Shown here piece after piece: positions 42,447 through 44,552 of a stretch of 44,552 nucleotides of DNA. The first letter of the stretch is position 1. Each line of letters starts with the position of its first letter. The notes under the pieces were generated by a model. The model was given only the letters and a program-made list of their open reading frames with translations, ran no database searches and was not told where the DNA came from. This DNA comes from Candidatus Nitrotoga sp. LAW (GTDB lineage Bacteria; Pseudomonadota; Gammaproteobacteria; Burkholderiales; Gallionellaceae), in contig QFXI01000008.1 of the NCBI GenBank assembly GCA_003402315.1, forward strand, positions 1 through 44,552, written 5' to 3'. The translations under genes and the position numbers were made by a program.

Positions 42447-43870
42447 TATTAAGCTCCTTTAATATCAAATCTTACGAGGATAATTGAGTGGGGTGAAATG
42501 TGCCTCACTCCTACAAGCTTTCACTGCTACTGCGTTAAGTGTGCAAATAATCATCATGGAAGTAAATCAATATACAAGCTCACCGTAGTACCAAACAATA
42601 TTTATTGATTAATAATCAACCTGACTAAATTTTGATACTAAAATTAAGATTCACCGGGTACAGAAAAAAACATACGTATAAAGTATTCTCCTGACAAATC
42701 CCTATTCCATTTTATATTAAATGCACAATACATAACATCTTGTTTCAATTAACATACCATATCCATTTTATGAAACCACTATAGACCATATGGATTATTA
42801 GTACATTAGCCGCCCACAAGCGGCATTTTACAGCCCCTCCGTCTACAGCAACCGTTACAACTTCCACGCCACAATCAACTTCATGGAACTTCCGGTAAGT
42901 GCCTTTAATCGTTTAATTAAGACAACCAATCGTCAACTTTAATCCCGCTCAGTTTCGTGCGCCCCACCTTTACTTACTCATACCGATGAGAGCCGCATAA
43001 TAGGACGATGTCTATAAAAAGTAAATAAGCAAATCATTTAAGCCACACGAATATCACTACCATATAAAGATGAATCATAAAATTTATATTCACTAGACCG
43101 AGGAGCACGTGGATTCCACAGTAGCAGTGAACTAATCTTCATCAGAAAGGATTGAAAAATCTTTGAGGCTGGTTGACGACAAAATTGTTCAACAGATTAA
43201 GCAACAAGCTTTTTTAAAATATCGCTGCGTAGGTCTGGCAATCGTGTGTACAGACAGTATAGGCGACCTTAATCCAAGTAGAGAATCAGCATGCTAGCTA
43301 AGCGCTTTGTGGAACCTCTCGGTAATGCTTGCAGAACCAGATTTGTCATCATCCGCTCGCTCATGGAAGTACAGGTCAGTCAGCCGCTTGCCCGGTTAGG
43401 CGCTGCCCACAGCGACACTCCGCTGTAGTAGGACTCGATGTCACTAATAGTGTGTAATGGGTGACCCGGTGTACCGCTCAAACCTCAGCTTCCAGCCAGG
43501 TATCTTACTTGCCTTGGATGACAACGGACGATCCGATCAGGTGTAAACTCGGCTCTTCAACGCCACGGGAATATGTTGTCAACATTCTGCCATTCCTCTC
43601 TACTTCACTGCAACTCCTTTACATAGTAGGTCGCCATTTTTTAATGGGTATCCTACAATTTACTCACTCGAAAATTTAGACAATTAGGGAATACAAAGCA
43701 ATACAATAAGACTCTAAGGCGCAAATATTTTAGGAGTAACAAATCTTTTACAGAGTGCTGCACAAAACCAATATGAATACTATATTTATAGTCACCATTA
43801 ATCCTCACTGGTTCTTAATTAATTCTACCTATATGAGGTTCGTGATGCACCATCATTAGCTATTCGCACA
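42447..43870. other. 1.4 kb without a convincing gene
   Basis: AT-rich to about 43100, more balanced after. GAGTGGGG/CCTCACTC near 42486-42510 can form a hairpin upstream of the secreted-protein gene. A stretch around 42790-42900 recalls the 3' end of 23S rRNA in reverse orientation (weak, see findings). A frame at about 43150-43290 (containing RLVDDKIVQQIKQQAFLKYR) has no ribosome site or known relative. The last ~200 bases should carry the promoter of the Sel1 gene. Confidence 0.4.
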
Positions 43871-44552
43871 ATGAGACAACCAATGAGACAACAACTGCTC
43901 TGTATATTTACTACGCTACTATTAAGCGTTGGTGCAACGTGGGCCGCCCCATTCAAAAACGGCTTAACTACACATACACACGGCAACCCCATAGATGCAG
44001 TGGATAATTACCATATAGCCGTAGCGCGTGGGAATGCAAACGCACAATTCAATCTTGGCCGTATGTATGACAAAGGAAAAGGCGTTTCGCAGAGCTACGC
44101 AAAAGCAATTACATTGTATCGATTAGCAGCAGCCCAAGGGCACGCGAATGCCCAATTCAATCTTGGTTATATGTATGACAAAGGAAAAGGCATTCCACAG
44201 GACTACGCAGAAGCAGTGAAATGGTACCGTCTAGCAGCGGCCCAAGGCAATGCAAATGCGCAATACGAACTTGGTTTGAAATATGCCAGCGGACAAGGTC
44301 TTACGCAGGACCATGTGGAAGCGGTGAAATGGTATCGTCTAGCAGCGGCCCAAGGCAATGCAAATGCGCAATACGAACTTGGTTATATGTATGACAAAGG
44401 AAAAGGCATTCCACAGGACTACGCAGAAGCAGTAAAATGGTACCGTCTAGCAGCGGCCCAAGGCAATGCAAATGCGCAATACGAACTTGGTTTGAAATAT
44501 GCCAGCGGACAAGGTCTTACGCAGGACCATGTGGAAGCGGTGAAATGGTATC
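43871..44552 (+). CDS. Exported Sel1-repeat protein, cut by window edge
   Basis: The frame opens at an ATG at 43871 (a second in-frame ATG at 43883 follows four codons later) and is still open at the window end, giving at least 227 residues. A signal peptide is clear (RQQLLCIFTTLLLSVGATWA). It is followed by uniform 36-residue Sel1 repeats of the type GNANAQYELGYMYDKGKGIP, QDYAEAVKWYRLAAAQ. At least five units are visible. The repeats form a protein-binding solenoid, here in the periplasm or outside. No strong ribosome site precedes either ATG. Repeats alternate between a YMYDKGKGIPQDYAE and a LKYASGQGLTQDHVE version, with almost no DNA divergence between pairs. Confidence 0.88.
   Translation, partial: MRQPMRQQLLCIFTTLLLSVGATWAAPFKNGLTTHTHGNPIDAVDNYHIAVARGNANAQFNLGRMYDKGKGVSQSYAKAITLYRLAAAQGHANAQFNLGYMYDKGKGIPQDYAEAVKWYRLAAAQGNANAQYELGLKYASGQGLTQDHVEAVKWYRLAAAQGNANAQYELGYMYDKGKGIPQDYAEAVKWYRLAAAQGNANAQYELGLKYASGQGLTQDHVEAVKWY
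44165..44552 (+). repeat. 216-bp tandem duplication inside the Sel1 gene
   Basis: The sequence from 44165 recurs from 44381 with a period of 216 bases (two Sel1 units). Over the 172 bases visible of the second copy I see one difference (GTGAAATGG versus GTAAAATGG). The second copy is still running at the window end, so more copies may follow. Confidence 0.9.

Noticed and set aside
43461-43679. 72-codon plus-strand frame
   Set aside because: No ribosome site, no family, and unusual composition; not counted as a gene.

Overview
The window looks like chromosome of a betaproteobacterium. The protein families and their arrangement (rpoE-rseA-rseB beside holB and tatD, split pntAA/pntAB/pntB, an endonuclease-type MutL, an actinobacterial-like 327-residue malate dehydrogenase, several small c-type cytochromes) suggest the Nitrosomonadales/Gallionellaceae neighbourhood. 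This placement is inferred from protein character only; no rRNA gene is present to confirm it.

Layout. Positions 1-5.9 kb form a metal-resistance island: the N-terminus of an IS630-type transposase at the left edge, then a chromate operon (chrB, chrA, a free-standing ChrB C-terminal domain and an exported DUF1259 protein) on the plus strand, convergent with an arsenic operon (arsR-arsC-acr3) on the minus strand. Both operons start with their regulator, and each regulator's ATG lies 6-7 nt from the -10 box, so both messages may be leaderless. A Sel1-repeat protein follows (6.3-7.0 kb), then a minus-strand oxidative-stress and cytochrome set (DsrE-like, catalase, lipoprotein Cu/Zn SOD, a four-haem cytochrome c) and a separate small monohaem cytochrome c.

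12.2-16.3 kb holds the co-directional minus-strand series rpoE-rseA-rseB-holB-tatD. A non-coding kilobase leads to a tRNA Gly-Cys-Pro operon and a divergent tRNA-Leu. Then come rep helicase, the peptide/pyruvate-type transporter pair cstA-ybdD, malate dehydrogenase, a previously easy-to-miss 39-residue membrane protein, and a large CHASE-PAS-GGDEF-EAL protein.

28.8-35.7 kb is a redox-cofactor block: proton-translocating transhydrogenase pntAA-pntAB-pntB and, upstream on the same strand, a ~1194-residue fused flavoprotein. That protein joins a GltD/NfnB-like half to a PyrK/NfnA-like half behind an unrecognised N-terminal domain. It is the most interesting single gene here: together with Pnt it could balance NADH and NADPH. 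Terminator-like CCCGG hairpins sit in the 5' leaders of both pntAA and the fused gene.

mutL-miaA overlap by ATGA, followed by an HDOD protein. From 39.7 kb on, the sequence is accessory: decayed IS5- and IS3-family remnants around rpsT, an orphan His-rich secreted protein, 1.4 kb without a convincing gene, and a second Sel1-repeat protein running off the right edge with a very recent 216-bp internal duplication. No CRISPR array, phage module or complete insertion sequence was seen.
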